DNA of 64,000 bases from Ahaetulla prasina (GCF_028640845.1 NC_080542.1:15455901-15519900); one strand, 5' to 3'; positions 29,715-58,313 are shown, counted from the first letter of the stretch. The notes: generated from the sequence alone by a model not told the origin. Program-made: numbers and translations.

Positions 29715-32700
29715 CTAATTAAAGCCAAAAAAAAAAAAATCAGAGGAAATTTTCACCTTGGTTTAACTCTGCAGAAGTAATTATTTCTTACCACCTTTGA
29801 AAAACCACCAAGCATTTTATTTTGAAAAACTAGAAAAATTTCTCCTCTATACCAACTCAACCTTGGGGCTATTGAAGTCAAAAGAAAAGGAAAACTGCCT
29901 TCATATTACCACAATTTTTAAATTGTTTTTCTTTATATTTGATTTTTTTAAAGATGATCCCAGTTGAAAAATGGGCAGCATTAGTCTATCATGGATTTGC
30001 TCAGAAAATTTACAGATATTTTTTTTTTACAGGTAGGATTAATTGTAGAATAGTATTTCCAACATTTGGCTGCTAACGCAAGTACATATCTGAAGATATT
30101 TCCAGTTTATTTGATATGAATTCATAGAGTAACCAACTTTAGAATCATTAGGATTGCAACTGGGTATCTCTGCAAACATTTGTCCTGCTGGTACTTAATA
30201 TTTTTTTAAATTGAATTGCAGATTGCTAACTCAGATCTATCAACACATTTTGGCTGTTGTATTTTCTGTAAAGGAGATTAATGGAGATCCCGAGATCTTA
30301 ACCAATGTGACCCTGGGCTTCAACATCTACAACAACTATTTTGACCCAAAATTGACATATGCAGCTACGATGGAAATTCTATCCACACCAGACAGGTTCA
30401 CCCCAAACTACAAATGTGATTTCCAGAACAATCTGGTCGCAGTCATTGGAGGACCTAACTCAGATTATTTTCTTCACGTAGCAACTATTTTGAATAAATA
30501 CAAGATTGTACAGGTAGATCTTGTTCGTGAAGGAGGAGGAACTGAAGAAATCCTTCACAATCCCCTCGCTTGTCATAATACAAAAGGGCCTAAGTTTTTT
30601 TGGCGACAGAAATGCTTATTGGAAGACTAATTAAAGACAATAAAAAAGCCGAAACCAAACATTGAGTTCAGGAAGGGAATTTCTATGCAAAACATGGATT
30701 TATGTATTTAATTCATTTTGAAATTCAGGTTACCTTTGGTAATTCCACCAAAGTATATTTCATTTTAGTTGAATGTTTTAATTGCCAGGTTTCCGTTTAG
30801 CAATGCATAAACATCGTAATTTACATTATTCTCAGGACCATGCCATTTGAGTCAAAAATAGGCAGCACAGCTTTAGAAATCACAATATGCTGAGTGGATT
30901 ACAGCATATTACCAGAGGATAACCAAAAATAATTTGCTGTTGTTTTTTTAGTTGTGAAGTCATATCCGACCCATCGCAAACCTATGGACAACGTTCCTCC
31001 AGGCCTTCATGTCCTCTACCATCTCTGGAGTCCATTTAATCTCATGCCTACTGCTTCAGTGACTCCATCCACCCACCTCATTCTCTGCCACCCCCTTTTT
31101 CTTTTGCCCTTAATATTTCCCAGCATTAGGCTATTCTCCAGTGAGTCTTTCCTTCTCATTAGGTGGTCAAAATATTTGAGTTTCATCTTCAGGATCTGGC
31201 CTTCTAAAGAGCAGTCAGGGTTGATCTCCTCTAGGATTGACAGATTTGATTGCCTTGCAGTCCAAGGGACTCGCCAACAAGAATTGTACACCACAATTTC
31301 TTCTGAAACTTTGTCCTATCCTGTCTTTCTCCTTTCTTCTTTTTCTTTACACCTACTTTCTCTTAGCTTGCATATTCTTCTGCTCCGGAGATGAATACCC
31401 CAAATCAAGCAATTTCCTTCTATTCAATGTTCCCCAGTGCTGGTTATCAATATTATTCCATTCTCCAGTTCTTGCTATATTTCAAATGGACATGGATTGG
31501 TATATTTTATATTGGCATTGGCAGTCAAACAGAATTATTGCTCCAGAAAGTATTACCTTTCTTTTCACAGCATGGCATCTGCTTTGATTTCGTTCAACAG
31601 TTACCTGGTGGGGTGTTAGGTGAGCTTGATGTGATTTTAGAGACAACTCGTGCCAAAATGACCCTTGCCTTGAATAGCAGGGCTAATGCTGTTATCTTTC
31701 ATGGAGCATTTCAGAGTGTGATGTTTTTACAATTAGTACTCAAAATTGCAGAAGATGAGGATATGGCAAAGAAAAAAGGAAAGGTCTGGATTATGACCGC
31801 AGATGTGGATTTCACATCCATCCTGTTTCAAAGAAACTGGGGGATAGATTTCCTCCATGGTGTTATATCCTTGGCAGTCCAATCTAAGGAAGTGTCTGGA
31901 TTCCAGAGATTTGTTCAGATGAGGAATCCTCTTTTGCATAAAGGAGACGGCTTCTTGAAAGAGATTTGGCAGCAGTTATTTGATTGTCTGATTCCAAACT
32001 CTTCCACTGAGTCAGTGGACCAGAATATCTGCACTGGGATGGAAAGGTTGGAGGATCTTCCCATGACTGTTTTTGAAGCAAGGATGACAGCCCACAGTTA
32101 CTGTGTCTACAATGCTGTCTATGCTGTTGCTCATGCTTTGCATGCCCTGTATTCATCCATAGACCAGCAAAGATCAGGAATGACATGGAAAATTCTGAAC
32201 CAAAAGCTGTGGAAGGTAAATCTCCTTACCAGAGTAGTGCAAGATATCACACCATATCTGTTGATAGAACAGTAACATTATGAGTTTTTTTGTATTTAAT
32301 TAATTATTGTGAGATATTTGGTCCAGAGATCTTCATATTTCTATGAAGAAGAGTCTTTTTTTTTTCAGGTGGCATGCCTATATCAACATCTGTAGCTCAA
32401 GAATATCAACAGAGAAAAAGTTTGGAGTCAGTTGGCCCCTATTCGCTACTCTGTATATTTTTATGCAGCAATTTTGTTTTCATTTTTACAACTATCCTAT
32501 ATTCTATTTTTCATCCAGTGCAATGCTATTCCCCTCCCCAAAAAATAAATTATTCCAAATTGGATGTGAAGTACAGTATTTTCCTTCCTTTGAACCTTTT
32601 CTCTATGTTAGACTCTCTCTATTATCTTTATTTAGTTTTGATTTTCTTCTATTTTTTGCCAAAAAACAAATGGGTGAAGCAAGAAATCTGGTCCAATGTT

Positions 32701-34028
32701 CAATTTAATCTCCCGATCTTTTTGTTTAAAGTTTTTCCAAAAGAAACCACCTTATGAAATCCTATCATCTGTATTAATGACTTCATGATTCTGCTAGGTA
32801 GATTGGGATCATGGCTCATTTCTAAATAGAAAACCACATTTCTGCAGTTCAATTGGGCTTTGTAACAAAATATTTTATAAAATAATTGCTAAGTTAAACT
32901 TTAGATTTGTATTTTCAGTTCTGGAACTCTCTATGATAGACCTGTACATCTTTATTCTAATTTGCACATAATCTAGTTGATTATAGTTTACAGCTATTAT
33001 ATTTATCTCAGTATAACAGCATAAGTTTGCATAAAGTTACCTGCTCATCAATTATTGATTGATTTACCTTTTATTTTCATACTATTATCACATACTTTTA
33101 GGAAAGATGAGAGATGTGATGAAAATTATACCAGGTACATTTTTTACAATAACCTATTGTAACTGAGATTATTCAAGGTAACTTAAAAAAATACTATTAG
33201 TAATTGTTCAAGGTCTTTAGCTTACACAGAGATAACTAGTTTTGAGATTTTTGATATATTAATTAAAACATATCTAGTTTTGTCCATAAAAAATAAATAA
33301 ATGTTGTAGAATTTGTAAGGAATGTGTCCAAAGATTAAGTTTGATAGCAAATCCTTATTAATCATTCATTTTAGTATGATAAGAAGCAAAGAATTGCAAA
33401 AGAATTAACAATAAATGTTCATACCATGATTTTATCTCTTTTCATTTATTTATTTTTTCATTTTTGCTGTCTAGCTTCACCATTTTATGAGAGGAGTTTC
33501 ATTTAACAACAGTGCTGGGGACAAGATTTCCTTTGATGAGAATGGTGAATTTGTAACAGGATTCGATATCATAAACTGGGTCACCTTCCCAAACCAGTCT
33601 TTCCGTAGAGTTAAGGTGGGAAGCATTGATCGAGATGGACTCTCACATCACCTGCTGACCATTTCAGAGGATAACCTCATCTGGCCCACTTGGTTCAATC
33701 AGGTAGAATCCATTTCATGTCCACATGTAAAGTAATTGGTGTATTATTTTGCCCAATATTTCAAGGAGAGCAAAGGTGGTATTCAGCCGGTTTGGACCAG
33801 TTTGGGCGAACCGGTTGGGCGAACCATAGAGGGTGAGCCTGCCCACCAGCCCTGGCTCTATGCTGTCCTATTTAGTCACGGTTTTGAGTCCGGGCTAAAC
33901 CATGAAAGACACATGCATGAGCAAAGCACATGTGCTCACATTTTCTGTGCTGGGAGATAAATTATGTGAATCTCATCTCTGAGAGTCACATAGCCCTAAC
34001 ACAATTGCATCATATTTTGTTAAATCTT

Positions 34029-34088
<60 letters not shown>

Positions 34089-37000
34089 AACTAGAAGTCC
34101 AAAGAGCTTCCATTTTATGTGACCTTGCATTCCTACGAAACTGCCAAGATCAAAATTTAATCCCCACATGCTTCCAATTGAAATTCCACTCCAACTCTGC
34201 AGCCGCCAAATGCATCCTAAAAAGAACAGAATTGGCCCTAATCAGAAATGAACTTCACAAAAAGATTCCTCCTAGATCAAATCAAGAAAGATCTCCTCAC
34301 ACTTCACCTCAAACTCAGCAACAAGATCTACCCCGCACTTTGGGACAAATCCAAACAACTCGCCATCTGGAGAGCCGAAACACAGACCATCCTCAAGACA
34401 GACACACACACCAAGGCTACAAGAATGCCAGAAACAAACCCCTCCCCCCTCACAGCCACACATGAAACTAACAGTGCATAACATCTCAGATAGGATCCTC
34501 ACCAAAGCTGAAACCGATGTCCTTTCCAAAGGATTCAACTTTGCAGTCACTCCCAAATACATCCCCACTGAAACCATTATATGTGGAGTTGAAACCAGCC
34601 TGACCAAAATCAACCCCGGTGACGCTAACAAAATCAGAGTCGAAATCACCAACATCCTCTGCAGCAGCAAGCCACCCAAAGCAACTTACCCAAAGAAGAA
34701 CAGACAGCACTACTTAACCTGAAAAAAGACACCAGCATAATAATCCTACCAGCAGACAAGGGCAACGCCACGGTGGTTATGAACACATCTGACTACCAAA
34801 CCAAATTAACCAACCCACTCCAAGATCCTGCATACAAGCCCCTAAACACAGACCCCACCACCTACCTAGAAAAAACCACTAGATCCAAAATAAAAGCCTC
34901 CCCCATCAGTGAAGAAATCCAACAAAGAATCATTCCCAGAGAGAAATCATCCAGATGCCCTAAGCTCTATGGCCTCCCCAAGATACACAAAGAAGGAACC
35001 CCACTCAGACCCATAGTCAGCTCCATAGGCTTACCTCTACAAAACCTAGCCAAATTTCTCACCAAACAACTACAGCCCTATGCAGAATCCATTGCCTCAC
35101 ACGTAAAAAACTCATTCCAGTTCATAGAGATCGTAAAGAAACAAAACTTACAGCCTAGCGACCTACTCGTGAGCTTTGATGTCATATCCCTCTTCACCCA
35201 AGTGCCAATCAAAGAAGCCTTGACAGCTATCCAAAACAAATATAACCTCCCCAAGCACATCCTAGATCTGACCAACCACTGCCTATCAAATACATACTTC
35301 ATCTATAACGGACAAAAATACAAACAAATAGAAGGAGCACCCATGGGATCACCCCTTTCACCTGTCATTGCCAACCTCTACATGGAACACTTTGAAACCC
35401 AAGCACTAGAAAAATCTGATCACAAACCCAAACTCTGGCTCAGATATGTAGACACCTTCATAATCTGGCCACACGGGAAAGAAAAACTTGACAACTTCCT
35501 CACACACCTCAATAGCCTATACCCCAAAATACTTTTCACCATGGAAACAGAAGTTAACAACCAACTTCCTTCCTAGATGTCTTAGTCTACAGAAACCCAA
35601 TGGCTCCTAGGACACACCATCTACCAGAAGAAAACACACACAAACCGCTATCTGCACTCTCACACCACCACCCAGCACAGATCAACTCCGTAGCCAAGAC
35701 ACTCATCTCCAGAACAAAACGCTTAGCTGACGAACAACACCTAAAAACCTAACTACACACTCTCACAAACGTACTAACATCCAATGGATTCCAGAGAAAT
35801 AAGATTACCAAACTAATCCAAAAAGAACCCCCCACTAAAATCCAAGACAGAGAACAAGAAAACGGCACAGCCCTCCTCCCATATATAAAAGGCACCACAG
35901 ACAGAATCAGCAAGATCCTCCACAAACATAACATCAAGACAGCCTTCTGCACAAACCGAAAAATATCCACCATCCTAAGAAACCCCAAAGACAAAATTGA
36001 GTTAGAAAATCAAGGAGTATATGAAATCCCATGCACCGCCTGCCCCACCACATACATTGGACAAACCAACAGAAGAATAAGTGCACGCATTGAAGAACAC
36101 AAGAACTCAGTCAAAAAGGAGGAACCAACTTCTTCTCTGGTCCAACACCTTAAAGCCACAGGACATGATATTGACTTTAAAAAGACCAGAACTATCGCCA
36201 AAACTGAACACTTTAACAACAGAATAATCAAAGAAGCCATTGAGATAGAAAAATGCCCAGACAGCATGAACAAACGAGAAGATACCTCCTGCCTACCAGC
36301 CATTTGGAAACCCGCCCTTATTGACAAATGAGTCCCTAACATGAGGAATGACACCAGACCCACACTCATGAGGTCCATACAGGATGTCACCACCACACAG
36401 CCACCCAGAAAGCAGACCCAAACCCACACTGATCAGGAAGCACGACCAAGGACTAGAAGCCAGACTGCAGCTGCAACATTAGCCATTTCAAACCCCTCCA
36501 ATCCATACATGCAGCAGACAGACACCCACTATGAAGATGTAGCACGAACACGAACACGAACACGAAGCCAAACAACAGCAATGCAGCTCACCAGCTCAAA
36601 TCCCCCTGCAACTCAGACTAATCTGAGCACAACCAAGCCCCCCCATCCAATCAGAGCACAAAAAAACCCCATCCAATCAGAGCACAGCCAAGCTCCCATC
36701 CAATCAGTTTAAACCCCCACTAGCAGTTAAAAAGGAAGAAACAGCTGCAATCACACATTGCTCCCAGAAGCACGAAGGTGAAGCCTGAAGACACTTCCAA
36801 TTTTACGCGGGAGAAAACCCGAATAACAAAATATATATTCATTGTTTACCTTGTTTTGCTTCACTCATAGGAATTGTCAGTGAATTTGAGTCCTTTCATT
36901 ACAGTAGCTGACAGATTGTGGAGCGGAAACAAATTGTACAGTTTATGGAGGTATCCTTGGCTGTGGTTATTTGCTTCAAAGCTCTGTTCCTTTTTATTAA

Positions 37001-39676
37001 ACGATCAGAGCTTACAGCACACATTAAAATGGCAAAGGTTAAATGTATGTGCCATTAGGAGCCAGTGACTCACTGCAAATGATCCTGGAACTCATATCCA
37101 CACATATGCGAGGTGGTGTAGTGGTTAGAGTGCAGTATTGCAGGCTACTTCAGCTGACTGCTAGCTGCAGTTCAGCAGTTCAAATCTCACTGGCTCAAAG
37201 GTTCACTCAGCCTTCCAGCCTTCCAGCCTTCTGAGGTGGGTAAAATGAGGATGCAGATTGTTGGGGGCAATGTGCTGACTCTGTAAACCACTTAGAGAGG
37301 GCTGTAAAAGCACTATGAAGCGGTATATAAGTCTAAGAGCTATTGCTATGTGCAAGTTCAATCAGGAATTTCTGTTGGAGGTCACAATATATGTAATCTC
37401 ATTCTGGAGTCATTCTACCTCGAGACACATTTGTCAACTCATTTACCAGTAAAAAAAGGTATTATATATTTACTTGTTTATTTTATTTATAAATAATTAT
37501 TATATAAATAATATTATATAATAGCATTTTGTTGTTGTTTTCCTCTTCCCTTGAATAAGGGAATGCATTTTTTTAAAAAATTAAGAAGTAAGCAGTTATC
37601 TCAAAGATATTGGTAAATCATACCTGCCAGATTCTTTCCCAAATATTATCAGTTTTTCTGTATATTTCTTCTAAATTTTTGTTAAATGTTGAATTATCTT
37701 ATTGGGGGAATTTCAGTCCTTTCCTTGGCAAAATAAGCTCACACCCCATGTTGGCAAAAGTGTAATGGAAGCACTCTTAGCTAAACTCTAGTTCTAATGT
37801 TAACCTTGATGAAGGTTAACATTAGGTCATCTACAAAACCACACTGTATAGTTTTAACTAGCTACTTCTTTCCAGGAGAAACAACAATATGAAAATTGCA
37901 GAAAGTGTGTCAGGAATAGCAAAGAAATCGAGATAAAATACATTAAGAGAAAAAAAATAAGTCAATTTATTTCCTTGTTCCAGAAGAAAGGAATATGACA
38001 TCAATCAATCATTTTAACAGGGTTAGTTATATTGTTTTATTGTCTTGTCCAGTTTGACACTTTTGATTATTTAGTTTGATTAGTTTTGGTGAGTTTTTTT
38101 CCAGAATCTGAGACAGCTAAAGGATGCAGAGGTTAATCTAGCAGGAATAAAATGAATGCCATTAAGTTTTATAATGTAGGTGAGCTCACAAAAGCAACTA
38201 CCTGCAACAATTGAAACATTTAGTGGTTGAGAAAGAAGTCCTTCTTATCATAACATTTAGAACAACAGAGTTGGAAGGTACCTTGGAGGTCTTCTAATAA
38301 ACCCCCTGCTTAGGCAGGATACCTTACACCACTTCAGACAAATGGTTATCCAATCTCTTCTTTAAAACTTCCAGTGTTGGAGCATTCACAACTTCTGGAG
38401 GCAATTTGTTTCACTGATTAATTGTTCTAACTGTCTGGAAATTTCTCCTTAGTTCTAGGTTGCTTCTTTCCTTGATTAGTTTCCATCTATTGCTTCTTGT
38501 CCTACCCTCAGGTACTTTGGAGAATAGCTTGACTCCCCCTTCTTTGTGGCAGCCCCTGAGATATTGGAACACTGCTATCATGTCTCCCCTAGTCCTTTTC
38601 ATCAGACTCGAGATACCCATTTCCTGCAACTGTTCTTCATATGTTTTAGCCTCCAGTCCCCTAATCATCCTTGTTGCTTTTCTCTGAACTCTTTCTAGAG
38701 TCTCCACATCTTTTTTTACATCGTGGTGACCAAAACTGGATGCAGTATTCCAAATGGGGCCTTACCAAGGCATTACAAAGTGGTATTAACAGTTCACGTG
38801 ATCTTGATTCTATCCTTCTGTTTCCATGAGCAATACCATGTCAGCATATTCAATGACAATCCATGAATATTATTTCAAACGTATTTAGATATTTTTTTTA
38901 TTTCCTTCATGGACAGGCATTGCCTCTCTCCTTGTGTAATGATAATTGCCCCTCAGGTTACCGAAAGACCCCCAAAGAAGGAAAACCATTTTGTTGCTAT
39001 GATTGCATTCCATGTCCACAGGGAAAGATCACAAATCAGACAGGTAAGAGATGTTATGAAAGAGACCAGAGAATAGCCTGACTCCCTCTTCTTTGTGGCA
39101 GCCCCTGAGATATTGGAACACTGCTATCATGTCACACCCTAGTCCTTCTTTTCATTAGACTAGATAGACCCAATTCCAGCAAGACATACCCAGTCCCAGC
39201 AAGTCTCCCTTCCCTGTTCCAACTCAGCTTCTCTGGTGAACATGTGGCTTCCCGAGCCTTTTGTAAAGCTACACTTCATAAACCTTATTTATTTATTTAT
39301 TTATTTGTTTATTTGTTTGTTTGTTTGTCAAACACAACAATATATATAAGTATAAGCATGAAATAAACATACGAATTGGATACAATCAAAGGGAACCTTC
39401 AAAATCAAAATCAAAAGACCTTCAAAAAACAGCAGCTTACTTTCAAAATCTTGCTCTGCCAAACACATGCCTTTGTGAAGTGTTCTATGCACATAGTGGG
39501 GTAAAAGTAGCACAAGATTAGAAAGGTTTACTAGGGAACTCACAAAGAAGGGGTGCAAATGAGAAACGTTATTGCTTTCAACTCCAACAGAAGGAAACTG
39601 GAAAGTGAACAAATGCTGGTGCTTGCTAGAAGGTGAATGAATGCTGGTTCCTCCTGAAGAGGGAGGGAGGGGAGGA

Positions 39677-39720
<44 letters not shown>

Positions 39721-41162
39721 AGGAAGGAAGGAAGGAAGGAAGGAAGGAAGGAAGGAAGGAGGAAAGAAGGAAGGAAAGGAGGTGCAGGGTAGCCAAAAGG
39801 GCTTTGAGGAAAGCCCTGAGGCAGGTGGAGATGTTGGCTCAGGGCTGCAAGGCACCAAACCTGGATTGGGTGCATATATATTTAATGATCAACAATTCTC
39901 AGTTAATAATCAAAATGGGGAAAAATGAGATTATGCTCACTAAGCAACGCAATTAGATGATTTCTTGTTTGACAAGGACATTCTTAGCAACTGACAATTT
40001 AGACCGAATTATGGACATAAATAAACAAAATACATGTAAAATGGACCTTGTTCAATTCTTTTCATATAAGTAGAAATCCACATAAATGGAGAATAACATT
40101 ACTATTATTATGATTTACATTTGTACACTCTTCAGTTCTGTCTTTACCAGAGACTCGTTTATTTTAACATACATTTCCATGTATGTTCTTTAAATCCCCA
40201 TTCTCAGAGTGGTGGCCTCTCAAGCATCTCTTCATTTTCTATTTATATTTGCTTTTGCAGATATGGACCAATGCTTCCAGTGCCCAGAAGGTCAATATCC
40301 AAACAATAAGCAGAACTTTTGCCTTCTCAAATATAGAACATATCTCTCTTATGAAGAAACATTAGGAAGCAGCTTGATGACAGTGGCCATTATCCTTTCT
40401 TTTACTACAATTTCTATACTAGGAGTATTCCTGAAGTACCACAACACTCCTATCATTAAGGCTAACAACCGTAGCCTCTCCTACACCCTCCTCATCTCCC
40501 TCCTCCTGTCCTTCCTTTGTCCTCTACTTTTCATTGGCAGACCCACGAAGATGACGTGTCTCCTTCGACAGGCTGCTTTTGGGATCATTTTCTCAGTGGC
40601 TGTTTCCTGTATATTGGCCAAAACCATCACTGTGGTTCTTGCTTTCATGGCCACCAAGCCAGGATCAAAAATGAGGACATGGGTTGGGAAAAGACTGGCC
40701 CTTTCCATTGTTCTCTCCTGCTCCCTCATTCAAACCCTTCTTTGTACTGTGTGGCTAGCAACCTCACCCCCTTTTGTAGATGTTGATATGCACTCCTTTG
40801 TTTCTGAAATTGTTGTGGAATGCAGTGAAGGGTCAGTTGTCATGTTTTATAGTGTCTTGTCTTTTATGGGCTTCTTGGCTATGGTCAGTTTTATTGCAGC
40901 TTTCCTAGCTAGGAAGTTACCAGACACTTTCCAGGAAACTAAATCCATCTCATTCAGCATGCTTGTTTTTTGCAGTGTGTGGTTGTCCTTTATTCCTGCC
41001 TATGTGAGCACCAAAGGGAAATACACAGTAGCTGTGGAGATCTTCTCCCTCTTGGCTTCCAGTGCTGGGCTGCTAGCCTGTGTCTTTTTCCCCAAATGTT
41101 ACATCATCATTGTAAGATCTGATCTGAATAAAAGAGAGCATCTAATAAAGAGAATTATTTAA
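28023..41162 (+). CDS. V2R-3: intact vomeronasal type-2 receptor
   Basis: Six open exons: 28023-28279, 30222-30513, 31367-32215, 33475-33702, 38917-39043, 40261-41162; 2655 nt, 884 aa. Start MGEVNRLF at 28023; an in-frame ATG at 28002 is less conserved. A signal peptide ([13 protein letters not shown]) is followed by the flytrap domain in exons 1-4, the cysteine-rich domain ([21 protein letters not shown]) in exon 5 and the 7TM domain in exon 6 ending REHLIKRII. All splice borders fit AG/GT and the exon phases match V2R-2. Intron 4 is 5.2 kb because it holds a Penelope-like element (34090-36833), a SINE and a CR1 fragment; intron 1 holds a SINE and a LINE 3' end; intron 2 holds a Bov-B fragment. 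None interrupts coding sequence. In exon 6 the usual MAVTC or MTVTC is TKMTC, and RPDLN is RSDLN. Whether the enlarged intron is spliced efficiently cannot be judged here. Confidence 0.92.
28427..28770 (+). mobile_element. tRNA-derived SINE with Bov-B-like tail
   Basis: Same family as 26340-26682; duplication tatatttattt at 28416-28426 and 28771-28781. In V2R-3 intron 1. Confidence 0.85.
28771..29455 (-). mobile_element. LINE 3' end, minus orientation
   Basis: Matches the element at 45462-46150 (ggacaggg-cggtaggca, tgaccactctgttgctgaag, gcccaaaatttcaagtctgg). On the minus strand it corresponds to a reverse-transcriptase C-terminal region. In V2R-3 intron 1. Confidence 0.7.
29465..29711. repeat. 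SINE fragment and (TAA)n tract
   Basis: The fragment reads ggttgactcagccttccatc, ggtaaaatgaggacctag and attgttggggg; it is followed by a (TAA)n tract of about 78 bp at 29633-29710. Confidence 0.75.
30941..31288 (-). mobile_element. Bov-B LINE fragment in V2R-3 intron 2
   Basis: The minus-strand reading ([20 protein letters not shown], then [20 protein letters not shown]) matches the copies at 4038 and 5834. It ends about 80 bp before exon 3. Confidence 0.85.
33772..33985. mobile_element. hAT-type MITE (ACCGGTTC family) in V2R-3 intron 4
   Basis: aaaggtggtattcagccggtt resembles the 22354 copy. The limits are approximate because the right end is unclear. Confidence 0.5.
34031..34088 (+). repeat. 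(CA)n(TA)n microsatellite
   Basis: Dinucleotide tract at the left edge of the Penelope-like element. Confidence 0.95.
34090..36833 (+). mobile_element. Penelope-like retroelement, decayed, in V2R-3 intron 4
   Basis: Plus-strand RT reading at 34773-35576: [58 protein letters not shown] second segment, about 36014-36331, reads [20 protein letters not shown] and ends in a stop; this is the GIY-YIG endonuclease typical of Penelope elements. Damage: the YVDD box is YVD-T at 35445-35456 (one Asp codon absent), a 1-bp loss near 35566 closes the frame, and a TAA lies near 35749. RT and endonuclease are therefore split and presumably inactive. The tail (about 36720-36833) is non-coding. Flanking intron sequence matches V2R-2 and V2R-4, which supports the limits to within tens of bases. 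Confidence 0.88.
37106..37352 (+). mobile_element. tRNA-derived SINE, second family
   Basis: Contains gtggtgtagtggttagagtg, ggtaaaatgaggatgcag, gggggcaatgtgctgactc and gcggtatataagtctaag. A different body from the Bov-B-tailed SINEs; related copies at 45431 and 54144. Confidence 0.75.
38262..38800 (-). mobile_element. CR1 LINE 3' fragment in V2R-3 intron 4
   Basis: The minus-strand reading [20 protein letters not shown], then [19 protein letters not shown], is the CR1 ORF2 C-terminus. It ends about 120 bp before exon 5. Confidence 0.85.
39062..39175 (-). mobile_element. Short CR1 fragment just after V2R-3 exon 5
   Basis: Contains agagaatagcctgactccct and ggaacactgctatcatgtc, matching 38520-38590. 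It begins about 20 bp after the exon 5 donor. Confidence 0.7.
39281..39400 (-). mobile_element. LINE 3' tail fragment
   Basis: (TTTA)n and (TTTG)n with the gtcaaacacaacaatatata motif shared with 45485-45520. In V2R-3 intron 5. Confidence 0.5.
39660..39782 (+). repeat. (GAAA)n(GGAA)n purine tract
   Basis: Long polypurine microsatellite in V2R-3 intron 5; the Lys/Glu/Arg readings are artefacts. Confidence 0.95.
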
Positions 41163-41214
41163 ACAATCCTGTCTTTTGTCTTTCTCCCATATGAGGTTAC
41201 ATTGAATCTCATTA

Positions 41215-41558
41215 CAAAGGTAAAGGTTCCCCTCATACATATGTGCTAGTCATTCCAAACTCTAGGGGGCGGTGCTCATCTCTGTTTCAAAGCCAAAGAG
41301 CCACTGCTGTCCAAAGACGTCTCCATGGTCATGTGGCCAGCATGACTAAACGCCAAAGGCACATGGAATGCTGTTACCTTCCCACCAAAGGTGGTCCCTA
41401 TTTTTCTACTGCATTTTTTATGTGCTTTCGAACTGCTAGGTTGGCAGAAGCTGGGACAAGTAACAGGAGCTCACTCCGTTATGCAGTATTAGGGATTCAA
41501 ACTGCTGTACTGCTAATCTTTCAATCAATAAGTTCAGCGTCTTAGCCACCAGGTCCCT
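41215..41558 (-). mobile_element. tRNA-derived SINE with Bov-B-like tail
   Basis: Minus orientation (aaaggtaaaggttcccctc at left, ttagccaccaggtcccttt at right). Duplication ttgaatctcatta/ttgaatttcatta at 41202-41214 and 41559-41571. It lies 50 bp after the V2R-3 stop codon, probably in the 3' UTR. Confidence 0.88.
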
Positions 41559-42029
41559 TTGAATTTCATTAGGCATCATTTTTTACTTGATTCAATAAGT
41601 TTCAACATGGCTGCTAATTCTTTAATGGATAATGGATTCAGAAATCTTTTGCAAAAATGTATTATGCTTTGCTTGTAACATACTTTCTTATCCCGGTCAT
41701 AAGGAAATGGAAAGTTAAAGATAGTGCAGAAACAGAGATCATGCTATATAAAAAACTACATTTTACAGTTCCTAAAGCTTTTCCTCCAGAACATCATTCT
41801 GTGGATAAAGAGGACTGCTATTTGTGCAGTTCTTTCATTGGAGCCATTGTTAGGTTCAACGGTATGCTATTTTGCTTCTCGTGCTTTGGTAATGTTAACT
41901 GAAATTTTCTTTTAGGTGGAACTCTCCTTTTATGACCTCTGGAGAATCCAGACCTCAGCATGAGTTTCTGCATCCCATTTCTCATTCAAAGTATTGATGA
42001 TTACAATCCTTGAAAATTAGTTAGATAGA

Positions 42030-42835
42030 TAGATGGATCTTGACAGACACTCTTGACACTGGGCCCTATCTAATAAAATTAAATTCAATGTAGAGAAAAG
42101 TAAAGTCTTACAGGTAGGCAAGAAAAACCAAAAGTCTACATATAGACTGGGTGAAACCAGACTTAACAGCAGTAACTGTGAGAGGGATCTTGGAGTCTTA
42201 GTGGACAACCAACTAAATATGAGCCAGCAGTTTACACCAGCAGCCAAAAAAGCCAAAGCAATCCTAAATTGCATTAATAGAGGGAAACAATCAAGATCAA
42301 ATGAGGTGCTAATACCACACTATAAACCTTAGTAAGACCACACTTAGAACACTGCATCAGTTTTGGTCACCACACTATAAAAAACATGTTGAGACTCTAG
42401 AAAAAGTGCAGAGAAGAGCAACCACGGTAATTAGGGGACTGGAGACTAAAACATATGAATAGTTACAGGAACTGGTAATGGCTAGTCTAGTGAAGAGAAT
42501 GGCCAAGGGAGACATGATAGAAATGTTGCAATATTTGAGAGGCTACCACAGAGAGGAAGGGGTGAAGTTATTTTCCAAGGCACCTGAACAAGAAATAATG
42601 GATGGAAGAGAGAGGAGAGATTCAACCTAGAAATAAGGAGAAATTTTCTGACAATGATAACAATCCACCAATGGAACAGCTTGCTTTCAGAAGTTGTAGG
42701 AGCTTTATCACTGGAGGCTTTCAAGAAAAGATTGGACTGCCATTTATCAGAAATGGTGTAGGGTCTCCTGCTTGGGTGGGGGATTGGACTAGATGATCTA
42801 CAGGGTCCCTTCCAACTCTGTTAATCTGTAGAAAT
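42030..42835 (+). mobile_element. CR1 LINE 3' end upstream of V2R-4
   Basis: Plus-strand fragments read KSKVLQVGKKNQKS, ERDLGVLVDNQLNMSQQFTP and AKAILNCINRG, followed by the CR1 tail (ggattggactagatgatcta, ggtcccttccaactctgtta). Confidence 0.8.
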
Positions 42836-42984
42836 CTGTAGATGATAAGATAATAGGAGAGAGAGAGAGAGAAAGAAAGAAAGAGAGAGATTCTACAATT
42901 TGATTTTTCTGAATGAATGAAAGTAGATAAAGAAAGTAGATAAAGAAAGTAGTTAAAGGCTCTAAGAGTTGTAAACCTCATTTT

Positions 42985-43205
42985 ACACAGCTTCTTTTCC
43001 AAAAACTCTACACTACTAACCAGAGCATACAAAACATTCGCTAGACCTATTCTTGAATACAGCTCACCTATCTGGAACCCATACCACATCTCTGACATTA
43101 ATACAATTGAATGCGTCCAGAAATATTTTACAAGAAGAGTTCTCCGCTCCTCTGAAAAGAACAAAATACCTTATACCACCAGACTTGAAATCCTTTCAAG
43201 TCCTT
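42985..43205 (+). mobile_element. LINE reverse-transcriptase fragment fused to V2R-4 exon 1
   Basis: The plus strand reads [20 protein letters not shown], then TIECVQKYFTRRVLRSSEKN and KIPYTTRLEIL, and runs without a stop and in the same frame into V2R-4 exon 1. The same protein segment occurs in the minus-strand element at 45462-46150. Confidence 0.78.
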
Positions 43206-43225
43206 TTTCTCATTTTACAATTGGG

Positions 43226-58313
<15,088 letters not shown>

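Noticed and set aside
34272..36429. Minus-strand readings across the Penelope-like element
   Set aside because: Shadows of the plus-strand RT and GIY-YIG coding sequence.
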